Assembly (NCBI GenBank): GCA_900316675.1
Contig: ONDR01000001.1
Span: forward strand, 99,505 to 163,504
Direction: 5' to 3'
Source of the DNA: an uncultured Bacteroidales bacterium
Lineage (GTDB): Bacteria; Bacteroidota; Bacteroidia; Bacteroidales; UBA932
DNA length: 64,000 nt
The notes under the pieces: generated by a model
Told to the model about the DNA's origin: nothing
The model's input: only the letters and a program-made list of their open reading frames with translations
The model's database searches: none
Made by a program: the position numbers and the translations under genes
In this document: piece by piece, positions 34,484 to 43,462 of the stretch
How the letters are laid out: every line of letters begins with the position of its first letter
Position numbering within the stretch: position 1 is the stretch's first letter

Positions 34484-35119
34484 ATGAAAAAGATTTTTGC
34501 AATCATTGCCGCAGCAACTCTTTTTGCAGGAGCAGCACAGGCCCAGGGTCTGGGTGACATTCTGGGTGCATTGGGTGGAAACTCAAATCTTGGCAACACC
34601 ATTAACAGCGTAATCTACGCTTACACCGGTAACACCACAGCTGTGGTTCTTCCCGGCACATGGACCTACACCGGCCCTGCCATCTCCCTTGGCGGCAGCG
34701 ATGTAATTACCAACATCGCCGGCGCAGCTGCAAACAGCACCATCGAGAACAAGATCAGCACCTATCTGGAGAAGTACGGACTTCGTCCCGGACAGTTCAC
34801 CATCACCTTCAACGAAGACCTCACCTTCACCTGCACCATCAAGAATGTGCCCATTACAGGTACCTGGAAGACACTTGACGACGGTAACAAGCTTCAGATG
34901 CAGTTTGGCAAGGCTATGAAATACCTGTCCCTTACCGGTGCGCTCAAGAATACCGGCAGCGGCTGCGAGGTTCTCTTCAACGGCAAGAAGTTCCTTGACT
35001 TTGCAAAGAAGGCCCTTGATATTGTAAGCAAGGCAGAAAGCGCCGCCGGCACAATCAGCAGCCTGGCAGGCAACTTCAACAATATGCAGATTGGCTGCAA
35101 GCTCACCAAAAAGAAATAA
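34484..35119 (+). CDS. DUF4923-like secreted protein
   Basis: 211 residues with a signal peptide cleaved after AAQA (about residue 20). The body reads as the DUF4923 type: a glycine-rich start (GLGDILGALGG), PGTWTYTGPAISLGGSDVITNIAG, IENKISTYLEKYGLRPGQFTITFNEDLTFTC, GTWKTLDDGNKLQMQFG and a last third with two amphipathic helices. The fold suggests a lipocalin-like beta structure, and members are common in gut Bacteroidetes with no known function. Starts 12 bp after the ThiL-like gene and ends 19 bp before the serine hydrolase gene. Confidence 0.75.
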   Translation: MKKIFAIIAAATLFAGAAQAQGLGDILGALGGNSNLGNTINSVIYAYTGNTTAVVLPGTWTYTGPAISLGGSDVITNIAGAAANSTIENKISTYLEKYGLRPGQFTITFNEDLTFTCTIKNVPITGTWKTLDDGNKLQMQFGKAMKYLSLTGALKNTGSGCEVLFNGKKFLDFAKKALDIVSKAESAAGTISSLAGNFNNMQIGCKLTKKK

Positions 35120-35138
35120 AAGAAATTACTGACCTACG

Positions 35139-36377
35139 ATGAAACGCATTTTTTCTATTTTTGCTGCGGCTGTAATCCTTGCCACGGCGTGCTCCCAGAG
35201 AGAGGGGCTTAAAATCAGCAAACCAGAGCATCGCGGCATGAACGGCGCCCGCCTGACACTGATTGACAGCGTCATCAACGACGCCATCGACAAAAAACTC
35301 ATGCCCGGCGCAGTGGTATCGGTTGTCCGCGACGACCGCGTAGTGTATATGGAGGCCTTCGGCAACAAGCAGGTTGTGCCCGATACCGTTAAGATGACCA
35401 AGGAAACCATGTTTGACATGGCATCTGTCAGCAAGTGCGTTGGTACCACACTCTCTTTCATGCAGCTCATTGAAAAGGGCCTTGTACGCCTGTCTGACAG
35501 GGTTGACCGCTACATCCCCGACTTCAAGAACTGGGTTGATCCGGAAACCGGAGAAGAAGAGGAAATTACCATCCAGAACCTTCTTACCCACTCTTCCGGC
35601 CTCATTCCCTACATTGGAGAGAACGAATACAGGAACCGTTTCGAGGTTAACCAGCCGGATTCCCTCATGTGGTACATTGCAACCAAGGTTGCACGCCGCT
35701 TCAAGCCCGGTACCCGCCAGATGTACAGCTGCCTTAACTTCATCACCCTGCAGAACGTGCTGCAGAAAGTTACCGGAGAGCGTCTTTGCGACTACGCACA
35801 GAAGAATGTGTTCGACGTCCTTGGCCTTAAGCACACCACCTACTTCCCGCTTTACGGCGAGCCTCAGTCCAACCCCAACGCAGAAGAGCTGGCTAAGCTT
35901 TGCGCCCCTACAGAGGTTCAGAAGGACGGTATGCCGCTCATCGCCCAGGTTCACGACCCTATAGCCCGTCTTGGAAATGCAGGTAATTCCGGCAACGCCG
36001 GCGTATTCTCCAATGCTATGGACCTTAGCGTGATTGCCGCAGCTCTTATGAACGGCGGTGCCATTCACGGCAAGCGCATCCTTGGCAGGGAGACTGTTCG
36101 CAAGATGTTCGAGATTCCTTTTGACAACGATCCCGCAGTGGCCCGTGCCCTTGGCTGGGACACCTACGAGATGTATCCCGGCACCAGCGGCGACATCCTT
36201 GAGCGCAAGCACACCGTTGGCCATACCGGCTACACCGGCACGTCAATGATCATTGATCCCGACACCAAGACTGCCATCATCATCCTTACCAACAGGGTTC
36301 ATCCTACCGATGACGGCAACCTTGGCCGCGTACGTGCTACCATTGCAAACATTGTGGCTTCTTCAATAGAAGATTAA
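35139..36377 (+). CDS. Serine-hydrolase lipoprotein, class C beta-lactamase fold
   Basis: 412 residues. Lipobox ATAC (Cys18). The nucleophile motif SVSK (Ser96-Lys99) lies in MASVSKCVGTTL. The second motif reads YSCLN where Tyr-x-Asn is usual. The third region is HTGYTGTSM near 365. Other family blocks: SRGM-like start HRGMNGARL, DDRVVYMEAFG, LLTHSSGLIPY and FDVLGLKHTTYFPL. Such proteins are D,D-peptidases or esterases, so the substrate is open. The gene follows the DUF4923 gene by 19 bp and the PPDK-like gene starts 1 bp after its stop. Confidence 0.9.
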   Translation: MKRIFSIFAAAVILATACSQREGLKISKPEHRGMNGARLTLIDSVINDAIDKKLMPGAVVSVVRDDRVVYMEAFGNKQVVPDTVKMTKETMFDMASVSKCVGTTLSFMQLIEKGLVRLSDRVDRYIPDFKNWVDPETGEEEEITIQNLLTHSSGLIPYIGENEYRNRFEVNQPDSLMWYIATKVARRFKPGTRQMYSCLNFITLQNVLQKVTGERLCDYAQKNVFDVLGLKHTTYFPLYGEPQSNPNAEELAKLCAPTEVQKDGMPLIAQVHDPIARLGNAGNSGNAGVFSNAMDLSVIAAALMNGGAIHGKRILGRETVRKMFEIPFDNDPAVARALGWDTYEMYPGTSGDILERKHTVGHTGYTGTSMIIDPDTKTAIIILTNRVHPTDDGNLGRVRATIANIVASSIED

Positions 36378-36378
36378 T

Positions 36379-39282
36379 ATGACAACAGCGTTAATGACAA
36401 AGCGTATCCGCCGGATACTGCTGGTTTGCAACAATTACGACAACTTCTCTATGGAAGAGGACGGACGCCTGGACGCCCGTATCGCCAGGGAGTATGCCGA
36501 GCTTAACTTGAGCAACCCGCCGGTATTCGAACGTGCGGCATCTACCACCGAGGCTCTTGCCCGGGCGGATGCCGGCGACCGCTGGGACCTTGTCATTACG
36601 ATGTACAATGTGGGCGAGGTGGATGTGTTCAGCTTCGCCCGCAAAATGAAGGAATATGCCTCCGACGTGCCTGTAATCCTGCTTTCTGCCTTCTCTAAGG
36701 AGACTTATCGGCAGATGGAAGAGCACGACAAATCGGCCATCGACTACATATTCTGCTGGAATGGCAGTACAGACCTTATCATTGCCATCATCAAACTGCT
36801 GGAGGACAGTGCCAATGCGCCTAATGACATTCTGGAAGGAGGCGTGCAGTGCATACTGCTGGTAGAGGATTCGGTAAGGTATTACTCTACTTACCTGCCG
36901 GTTCTGTACAAGCTTGTGCTGCAGCAGAACATCGCGGCTGTGAAAGATGCCCTGAACGAGGAACAGCAGATCTTCCGTAAAAGGGCCCGCCCGAAGATAC
37001 TTATGGCCACCAACTACGAGGACGCCGTAAATATCTACAATACCTATAAAGAGAACCTTCTGGGAGTCATCTCTGACATTGGTTTTGTGCTGCATCGCAA
37101 CGACAAACCGTCCCAGGAGAAACTGGACGCCGGCGTAGATCTTTGCAACCTTATCCGCAAAGAGTATCCAAAGATGTCCATTCTTATGCAGTCTTCACAG
37201 GACAGCATGCGCAGCGTGGCAGAGAGTCTTAATGCCGGTTTTCTTATGAAGCGTTCCAAGACGCTTACCCAGGAATTGTCGGAATACATAGGCCGCGAGT
37301 TTGGCTTTGGAGACTTCGTCGCCACTGACGGACACGGCAGGGAAATTGCCCGCGCCCATGATCTTAAGGGCGCAGAGGAAATTATTTCCCAGCTGCCGGA
37401 AAACGTCCTGACGCAGATGCGCAGTAAGAACTATGTCTCCAGATGGCTGTTGGCCCGCGGTATCTTCTCTATTGGAATGACAATTAAGAATACCTCATTC
37501 CCAAGTTCAGAAGAGTTCCGCGCACATACGGTGGCGGCCATTCACGACTACCGCATTTCCCAGGGTCTGGGGGTTGTCGCCCGCTTTGATCCGGCCAGCT
37601 ACAACGACACAATCTGGTTCTCCCGTTTTGGCGAGGGCTCGCTTGGCGGAAAAGCGCGCGGCCTTGCCTTCCTGAATCATATCCTGTATAAGAACAACTT
37701 ATACAATAAATGGGAGAATGCGCGTGTGATGGTGCCGCGCACGCTGGTCATAACAACAGAGTACTTTGACCGTTTCATCCTTGAAAACGGCCTGCGGTAC
37801 GTAATAAATTCGGATATTTCCGATGCGGAAATCTTGTCCGAATTCGTGTCTTCCAACCTGCCGACGGACCTTATAGAAGCCCTTCGTGCCTTTATTCACG
37901 TGGTCAGGGCTCCGCTTGCCGTCCGTTCTTCTTCAAAACTGGAAGATTCTTATTATCAGCCGTTTGCGGGAATCTATTCTACCTATATGATTCCGGCGGT
38001 AGAGAATGAGGACCAGCAGCTTCGCCTTCTCTCAAAGGCTATCAAGAGCGTTTACGCTTCTGTTTATTTTGCATCGTCAAAGGGCTATATAACAGCCACG
38101 GCCAACGTAATATCGGAAGAAAAGATGGCCATCATCCTGCAGGAAATCTGCGGAGCAGAGGATGATGGCTACTTCTTCCCCACACTATCCGGCGTGGCCA
38201 GGTCTGTGAATTACTACCCCATCGGCTATGAAAAGGCAGAGGAGGGCATCGCCAAAGTTGCCTTCGGCCTTGGCAAGGCGGTAGTGGATGGCGAACAGGT
38301 GCTGCGCTTCAGCCCGGCATACCCTAACCACGTGCTTCAGACTTCCACGCCAAAACTGGCCCTGAGCGAGACTCAGCAGGCTATGTATGCCCTTGACCTT
38401 CAGCCAGAGAAGTTCAAGACTTCCGTGGACGATGCCGTCAACCTGGAACGCATTCCCATTGCCGATTGCGGCCGGTTCAAGGCCCTTTCAAAGGTGGTAT
38501 CCACCTACGACTATGAGAATATGTGCATAGTGGATTCGCCGCTGCCGCGCGGGCCGAAGATCGTTACCTTCGCCCATGTTCTGCGGTACAATACCTTCCC
38601 GCTGGCGCCCATACTGAAAGAGCTGATGGAGATTTGCAAGGCACAGATGAACTGCGACATAGAGATTGAGTTCGCCGCAGAACTGTCTACCGGCACCTTC
38701 AACGCCCTGCAGGTGCGTCCGATATCGTCCGACGTTATGCAGGCCGATGTTGATTGGAAGTCAATAGATTGCTCCGGGGCGATGGTTTATTCCGGCAGCG
38801 CCCTTGGCACAGGCTGGATTAACGGGCTATTTGATGTCGTTTATCTTAAGGCCGATGCCTTTGATAAGATGAAGACGGAAGAGATGGCCGCGCAGCTTAG
38901 GGAGCTGAATGCAAAAATGCGCACCGAGGGCCGCCAGTACGTGCTTATCGGCTACGGTCGCTGGGGGTCCAGCATCCCGACCCTTGGCGTTCCTGTTTCC
39001 TGGAGCGATATTTCCGAGACGAAGGTGCTGGTAGAGTGCGCTCTTCCGGACTTCCGCGTAGAACCCAGCCAGGGAACGCATTTCTTCCAGAATCTTACTT
39101 CCTTCAATGCTGGTTACGTGAATGTGGATTCTTACTCACGGGAAGGCGATATCGCAGACTTCAGCGCTCTGGACGCCCTGCCTGCCGCTTATGAGACCAC
39201 GTTCCTGCGTCACGTCCGCCTGCAGAAACCCCTCACCGTCTGCGTAGACGGCCGCACCGGCCAGGCGCTGGTAAAACTGTAG
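36379..39282 (+). CDS. Receiver-PPDK/PEP-synthase N-domain fusion protein
   Basis: 967 residues. Residues about 8-150 and 170-315 look like two response-regulator receiver folds (ILLVCNNYDNF..., DLVITMYNVGEVD, VPVILLSAFS; CILLVEDSVRYYSTY..., ISDIGFVL, SILMQSS). Residues about 400-790 are a PPDK/PEP-synthase N-terminal ATP-grasp-like domain, with FGEGSLGGKARGLAFLN, RAPLAVRSSSKLEDSYYQPFAGIYST and EIEFAAELSTGTFNALQVRPIS. The remaining 170 residues include LIGYGRWGSSIPTLGVPVSW. I see neither the phosphohistidine swivel motif nor the C-terminal PEP-binding barrel, so it cannot be a complete PEP synthase. It may phosphorylate another partner. Starts 1 bp after the serine hydrolase. Confidence 0.8.
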   Translation: MTTALMTKRIRRILLVCNNYDNFSMEEDGRLDARIAREYAELNLSNPPVFERAASTTEALARADAGDRWDLVITMYNVGEVDVFSFARKMKEYASDVPVILLSAFSKETYRQMEEHDKSAIDYIFCWNGSTDLIIAIIKLLEDSANAPNDILEGGVQCILLVEDSVRYYSTYLPVLYKLVLQQNIAAVKDALNEEQQIFRKRARPKILMATNYEDAVNIYNTYKENLLGVISDIGFVLHRNDKPSQEKLDAGVDLCNLIRKEYPKMSILMQSSQDSMRSVAESLNAGFLMKRSKTLTQELSEYIGREFGFGDFVATDGHGREIARAHDLKGAEEIISQLPENVLTQMRSKNYVSRWLLARGIFSIGMTIKNTSFPSSEEFRAHTVAAIHDYRISQGLGVVARFDPASYNDTIWFSRFGEGSLGGKARGLAFLNHILYKNNLYNKWENARVMVPRTLVITTEYFDRFILENGLRYVINSDISDAEILSEFVSSNLPTDLIEALRAFIHVVRAPLAVRSSSKLEDSYYQPFAGIYSTYMIPAVENEDQQLRLLSKAIKSVYASVYFASSKGYITATANVISEEKMAIILQEICGAEDDGYFFPTLSGVARSVNYYPIGYEKAEEGIAKVAFGLGKAVVDGEQVLRFSPAYPNHVLQTSTPKLALSETQQAMYALDLQPEKFKTSVDDAVNLERIPIADCGRFKALSKVVSTYDYENMCIVDSPLPRGPKIVTFAHVLRYNTFPLAPILKELMEICKAQMNCDIEIEFAAELSTGTFNALQVRPISSDVMQADVDWKSIDCSGAMVYSGSALGTGWINGLFDVVYLKADAFDKMKTEEMAAQLRELNAKMRTEGRQYVLIGYGRWGSSIPTLGVPVSWSDISETKVLVECALPDFRVEPSQGTHFFQNLTSFNAGYVNVDSYSREGDIADFSALDALPAAYETTFLRHVRLQKPLTVCVDGRTGQALVKL

Positions 39283-39378
39283 ATTCCGCAGGGATTCCAC
39301 GGTTATTTGTATGGCCCCCCGGAAAAGGTCGAATTATAGTTTTGTTTTCCCAGAAAGCACCCTGTAGGAAGACCGTTT

Positions 39379-39476
39379 GGGGAAGGTGGAAGTTTGCTTA
39401 GGGGACCTTCCCCACAAATCTGCCTTCTGACCCAGATTTTTGGGGAAGGTCTGGCACATATTCTTCCACCTTCCCC
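39379..39476. repeat. 98-bp double-hairpin REP-like repeat, copy 1
   Basis: Bounded by a perfect 13-bp inverted repeat, GGGGAAGGTGGAA (39379-39391) and TTCCACCTTCCCC (39464-39476). A second internal inverted pair is GACCTTCCCC (about 39404-39413) and GGGGAAGGTC (39442-39451). The four boxes alternate in orientation and can fold into two hairpins, as in REP/BIME elements. An extra right arm, TTCCACCTTCCCC, follows at 39499-39511. It differs from copy 2 (42298-42395) at about four positions. It lies between the PPDK-like gene and RAYT 1, which converge on it. The rest of 39283-39549 shows no gene. Confidence 0.88.
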
Positions 39477-39549
39477 AACAAAGACCACATCAGACCGGTT
39501 CCACCTTCCCCAACATAAGGAGCTACAGGACAATCTTTTCTCACGGATC

Positions 39550-40470
39550 CTATTTATTCAGAAGAATTCTGATACTTTCCTGGTCAAGATTAAAGGTCCT
39601 GGCTAATTGTGCGACAGTTGTTTTTGTGCTCCTATACACATACATAAGAAGTCTGGCTTTTCTTTCTGTTGATAATTCTGCCAAGTATGTGCCGAACCAC
39701 CGAATAGATAGTTCTTCAACATCCTTCAAAAAATCGGAATCGGTTTTCATTTGCCTGGGGGAGAGAACCAATTTCTGAGTCATCTCTGCCGTATTTACGG
39801 TTCCTATACTCTTAAAAAAGAAGGCCTGGTCATTGTTGAATGCCTGTTCCAAGTATTTTGCATCGCAAGTTGTCGCAGGGATTAATTCATTATCTGCATT
39901 AACGCACCATGATACCGCCTTTAAGTCATCGCCGGTATGCATTATGTTTTCTCGCTCACGTTTTGTCATAGAGGCAACAGGCTTGCTTACACCGCGATAA
40001 GGCTCATTCCTGAACATAGCGCTATACCCACACCATTTATAGTCATTCAGATTATTCGCCCCATTATCATAAGCATTTCTTAAGATATATGCCAAGGCGT
40101 TTCTAAGGTACCATGGCGTATCCAACATTTGAACATCAACAGAGGTTCCTTTTAATACTTTTTGTTCTTTGTATTTGGCCCGGAATAGCATCGAATAAGT
40201 CCGCTTAACCTCCTGAGCGTAATCGTATGCATCTTTGTGTGACTTTGCCAAAATGGCTAAATGGGCATGATTGGAGACCACGGCATAAACGATTATTATT
40301 ACGTTTTTTCTGACAGAACAAACAAAAAGGCATTTTACCAATGAATCACAATCCGAAGCATCACGACAAATAATATTCTTTTCCAAGCCCTCGAAACTTA
40401 TATGATAAGGATGAACTCTTCCGGGGTTCCCGTCAGGCATTATTCTTACTGTTAATTGTACTAGCGTCAT
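39550..40470 (-). CDS. REP-associated tyrosine transposase (RAYT, Y1/HUH family)
   Basis: About 306 residues from MTLVQLTVRIMP; the frame is open 20 codons further upstream but that part lacks family features. The Y1 transposase core includes RVHPYHISFEGLEKNIICRD, the metal-binding HUH pair in VSNHAHLAIL, and a helix with candidate nucleophile Tyr in KRTYSMLF, then TPWYLRNALAYILRNAYDNGA. A C-terminal DnaA-like/HTH segment ends the protein (RLLMYVYRSTKTTVAQLARTFNLDQESIRILL). RAYTs are single-copy domesticated-like enzymes linked to dispersal of REP palindromes. A matching 98-bp repeat lies 73 bp past its stop and another lies 1.8 kb away. Confidence 0.83.
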   Translation of the reverse strand: MTLVQLTVRIMPDGNPGRVHPYHISFEGLEKNIICRDASDCDSLVKCLFVCSVRKNVIIIVYAVVSNHAHLAILAKSHKDAYDYAQEVKRTYSMLFRAKYKEQKVLKGTSVDVQMLDTPWYLRNALAYILRNAYDNGANNLNDYKWCGYSAMFRNEPYRGVSKPVASMTKRERENIMHTGDDLKAVSWCVNADNELIPATTCDAKYLEQAFNNDQAFFFKSIGTVNTAEMTQKLVLSPRQMKTDSDFLKDVEELSIRWFGTYLAELSTERKARLLMYVYRSTKTTVAQLARTFNLDQESIRILLNK

Positions 40471-40759
40471 AAAAAACTTGGTTAGGGCGCAGGAGAAATG
40501 AATCCTATGCCAATAGTTAGTGGTAAACAAACAATGAAAACGCCAGGGAAAGGGTTTAAGAAACCCAACCAGATTGGTTTGCAGAGCGGCAATGCATAAT
40601 GCCCGTGCGTGTTATTACATGCACTAAGTTAATACATCTTGAAATTGAAAACAAGTTTTTATTCCCATGGTGATGCCAAAGGAGGAATAATCAGCCATTT
40701 TTTAGGCGAGATAAGAATAAAGTGTTATCTTTAAGGCAAAACACAAAAGCCATATTAAC
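40471..40759. other. Non-coding region between RAYT 1 and the TPR gene
   Basis: 289 bp without a credible gene. It holds a small hairpin GGGTTTAAGAAACCC near 40554-40568, an adjacent CCAA-N5-TTGG, and a near-match promoter box TATCTTTA at 40726-40733, 26 nt before the TPR gene start. No copy of the 98-bp repeat is found on this side of the RAYT. Confidence 0.5.
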
Positions 40760-42265
40760 ATGAAACGTATATTCTTTGCGGTAATAGCAAGTATTTTGCT
40801 CGCAGTTGCCGGAGCCGTAGCACAGGAGAATTCGAACTATGACAAGTTCCTGAAGCTACTGGAACAAAAAGACACCATCGGCATGAAAAACCTTCTGGAC
40901 GGGTGGGATAATAGTGATCCGGAATACTACGTTTCTGCATTTAATTTCTGGCTCCTTCAGGCGCGGGACGAGATTCTCATAGTGAACGCTGGGCAACCGG
41001 ACTCTGACGGGGAAACAGTTCTGCTTTATGACAAAGACAACAAACAAGCCGGCTACATACAGAACGATGTTAGCTATGATGAAGCCCTTCTGAATAAGGC
41101 CGTGACGGTTTTGGAAGAAGGAATTTCCAAATACCCTGACAGGCTGGACATGCGCATCGGACTTGCCACAACTTATTTTGACGCCAAAAAGACAGATAAG
41201 GCATTAAGCGTTATCAAGGGAATTTTGGATAGGGCAAAGGAAAACGGCAATATCTGGCTCTGGAAGCGGAACGAACCCTTGGAGAACACTCCGCAATCAA
41301 TGACGGACAGCATGCAAGGCTATGTCAATAAGTTTATTGCCAGCGCCTCTCCCACAGAGGTTAACGACCTTGTAGAAATGCTTGTCGACTACGACCCTAA
41401 GAATCCAGTTTTCCTTAGCAACAAGGCCTCTCTCCTTTATAATGACTGGAAGTTTGAAGAGGCCCTGAAACTATATGAAGAAGCTTTCACATATGACCCT
41501 TCCGACATGCTGATAGCCGGCAACATCGCTTTTGGTTATCTGGATATTAATAGGTTCGATGAAGCAAAGCCTTATCTTGAGCTTGTTGCCCAGAACAGTA
41601 AGGATGTAAGGGAAAAGGGTTGGGCCAAGGAAATGCTGTCCAGCCTGGACAGTCTTAAAAATGCAACTTATAATAAGCTTGACATTAAATCCCTTAAGGA
41701 TTATGCGACAAATAACCGGGAGGAGTTTGATCAGCTATATGCCCGCTATCTGGAGGCCGACATTACCTTGACGGCAAATGAAACGTTCTTGCTTTGCTAT
41801 GCTTCTGCATTTACCGAGCATAACACAAAACTTGACGTTAAAGATATTAACAGCTTTATACGCGAAGAGGACGATGAAAAAGTATACCAGAAGGGAAAAG
41901 AACTTCTTAAGAGCAGTCCGTTCTCTTTGAAGTTGTTGTATTATACCGCGATAGCAGCTTATAAGCTTAAAAAAGATGACGCAGAAAGTCTAGCTGTCCG
42001 CCTGAATATGGTGTTCGAGGCCATTAATTCAACCGGCAACGGATGCTCCCAGGATTGTCCTATGGCAGTTACCAGCATTGACGATGAGTATTTCATTTTG
42101 GATCTTTTTGGGAAAACATCTGTGCACAAACAATCAACCCTAAGGCCTAAGGACGGCAAAGGACCAATCGTCGATAAGATGGATTTTATGACCAGCAGCG
42201 GAGCAAAAACAAGATATTTCAACGTAGATATCCTATTCAGCTTCTATAATCAACTGTTCGATTAA
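40760..42265 (+). CDS. Secreted TPR protein with DUF4919-like C-terminus
   Basis: 501 residues with a signal peptide cleaved near AVAQ (about residue 22). TPR-type helical pairs are clearest at about 110-150 (LDMRIGLATTYFDAKKTDKALSVI) and 215-275 (FLSNKASLLYNDWKFEEALKLYEEAF; MLIAGNIAFGYLDINRFDEAKPYL). The last 190 residues (FDQLYARYLEADITLTANETFLLCYASAF..., GNGCSQDCPMAVTSIDDEYFILDLFG..., TRYFNVDILF) resemble the Bacteroidetes DUF4919 family. Function unknown. The gene is isolated: RAYT 1 is divergent upstream, and a repeat copy begins 32 bp after the stop. Confidence 0.75.
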   Translation: MKRIFFAVIASILLAVAGAVAQENSNYDKFLKLLEQKDTIGMKNLLDGWDNSDPEYYVSAFNFWLLQARDEILIVNAGQPDSDGETVLLYDKDNKQAGYIQNDVSYDEALLNKAVTVLEEGISKYPDRLDMRIGLATTYFDAKKTDKALSVIKGILDRAKENGNIWLWKRNEPLENTPQSMTDSMQGYVNKFIASASPTEVNDLVEMLVDYDPKNPVFLSNKASLLYNDWKFEEALKLYEEAFTYDPSDMLIAGNIAFGYLDINRFDEAKPYLELVAQNSKDVREKGWAKEMLSSLDSLKNATYNKLDIKSLKDYATNNREEFDQLYARYLEADITLTANETFLLCYASAFTEHNTKLDVKDINSFIREEDDEKVYQKGKELLKSSPFSLKLLYYTAIAAYKLKKDDAESLAVRLNMVFEAINSTGNGCSQDCPMAVTSIDDEYFILDLFGKTSVHKQSTLRPKDGKGPIVDKMDFMTSSGAKTRYFNVDILFSFYNQLFD

Positions 42266-42297
42266 GAGTTAAGACAAATCCTCCTAATCCTTTCCAT

Positions 42298-42395
42298 GGG
42301 GAAGGTGGAAGTTTGCTTGGGGGACCTTCCCCGCAAATCTGCCTTCTGACCCAGATAATTGGGGAAGGTCTGGCACATATTCTTCCACCTTCCCC
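42298..42395. repeat. 98-bp double-hairpin REP-like repeat, copy 2
   Basis: Same length and architecture as copy 1: GGGGAAGGTGGAA at 42298-42310, TTCCACCTTCCCC at 42383-42395, with the same internal inverted pair. It differs from copy 1 at four positions, two of them an AA-for-TT change in the central spacer. It fills nearly all of the space between two convergent genes (TPR gene stop 42265, GT2 stop 42404) and may now serve both as a terminator. Confidence 0.9.
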
Positions 42396-42403
42396 AGATT
42401 TTA

Positions 42404-43432
42404 TTATTTGTAGAAGGTTTGGCGGAAGGCCTGAAGGTCTTCGTCGTCATGGCCGAGTATGCAGCGGAGCCACCAGGCACGAAGGAAGCCGCTGCCGTAA
42501 CCTGTGAGCTGAACGAAGGAGGCTACTACAGAAAGGGCGCCAATACGAGTGCTCTTGTTGCGGATGGATGAGTCTGTGAAAACGGCCAGGCACCACAGCA
42601 GAAGCGGGGACAGGGAGTTTAGCAAAGCGATCCACCAGGGGAAAACCAGCAGGAACACCGGCAACACTATAAGCAGCAGCGCAGCTACGCCAACCGTAAA
42701 GACGGCCGGAAGGGTGTGTACCAACTTGAGGGATTCCGGGTATTTCTTGAACAGGTTAATGCGGGCGATACCGGAGTTATGAACCTGCTTGAAAAACTTC
42801 TTAAGGTTAGTGCGGCGCTTGTGCCAAACCCAGGCTTTAGGGAAAAGGCGGCACTTGTAGCCGGCTTTGAATATCCTTATGCTCAGGTCTATGTCTTCTC
42901 CGAAGCGCATCTGAGAGAAGCCTCCCAGCGCTTTGTAAGCGGCAGAGGAAATACCCAGGTTGAAGCTGCGCGGGTAGAACTTATCCATCTTTACCTTGCC
43001 GCCGCGGATGCCGCCGGTAGTAAAGAAAGAAGTCATTGCATAGTTTATTGCCTTCTGAACCGGAGTAAAGTCAGGATGGGCCCGGTCAGGACCGCCGAAG
43101 GCGTCCGCCGGGGCGGCGGCAAGCTCTTCCTCTATGGCCTGGAAGTAGCCCGGAGGCACCATCACATCTGAATCCAGAATAATCAGGTATTTGCCGGAAG
43201 CACGGTCAGCGCCATAGTTACGGCTTTGTCCAGGGCCGGAATTAGGCTTTGTCAAATAATTAATACTGAGGCGGTTACTATACTCACGAGCAACACTTTT
43301 GCAGGGGATGGAAGAACCGTCCTCTACAAGAATAACTTCAAAGTCCGTGAACGTTTGGGCGCACAGACTTTCCAGAAGTTCCTTTACTTCCTCCGGTCTG
43401 TTATATACCGGAACAATAACCGAATACCTCAT
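42404..43432 (-). CDS. Family 2 glycosyltransferase
   Basis: 342 residues. GT-A fold motifs: YSVIVPVYNRPEEVKELLESL at the N-terminus, VILVEDGSS (nucleotide-sugar Asp), NSGPGQSRNYG, YLIILDSDVMVP (DxD) and FGEDIDLSIRIFKAGYKCRLFPKAWVWHKRR. Two or three hydrophobic helices lie at about 245-310. It is a membrane-associated sugar transferase, possibly for surface polysaccharide or glycolipid; the acceptor is unknown. Its ATG is 7 nt after a TATCTTTG box, so the mRNA is probably leaderless. It is divergent from the transglutaminase gene. Confidence 0.92.
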   Translation of the reverse strand: MRYSVIVPVYNRPEEVKELLESLCAQTFTDFEVILVEDGSSIPCKSVAREYSNRLSINYLTKPNSGPGQSRNYGADRASGKYLIILDSDVMVPPGYFQAIEEELAAAPADAFGGPDRAHPDFTPVQKAINYAMTSFFTTGGIRGGKVKMDKFYPRSFNLGISSAAYKALGGFSQMRFGEDIDLSIRIFKAGYKCRLFPKAWVWHKRRTNLKKFFKQVHNSGIARINLFKKYPESLKLVHTLPAVFTVGVAALLLIVLPVFLLVFPWWIALLNSLSPLLLWCLAVFTDSSIRNKSTRIGALSVVASFVQLTGYGSGFLRAWWLRCILGHDDEDLQAFRQTFYK

Positions 43433-43439
43433 GACAAAA

Positions 43440-43447
43440 CAAAGATA
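43440..43447 (-). promoter_or_regulatory. -7 box of the GT2 gene
   Basis: TATCTTTG on the minus strand, 7 nt before the ATG at 43432. Confidence 0.6.
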
Positions 43448-43462
43448 ATAAAAACTTTTTTG

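Noticed and set aside
39379..39511. Possible CRISPR or tandem array of GGGGAAGG boxes
   Set aside because: Boxes alternate in orientation, spacing is uneven, no spacers of equal length and no cas genes; palindromic REP-like structure fits better.
39303..39606. Short ORFs across the 98-bp repeat
   Set aside because: They consist of the palindromic repeat itself, appear at both copies with similar peptides and have no start context.
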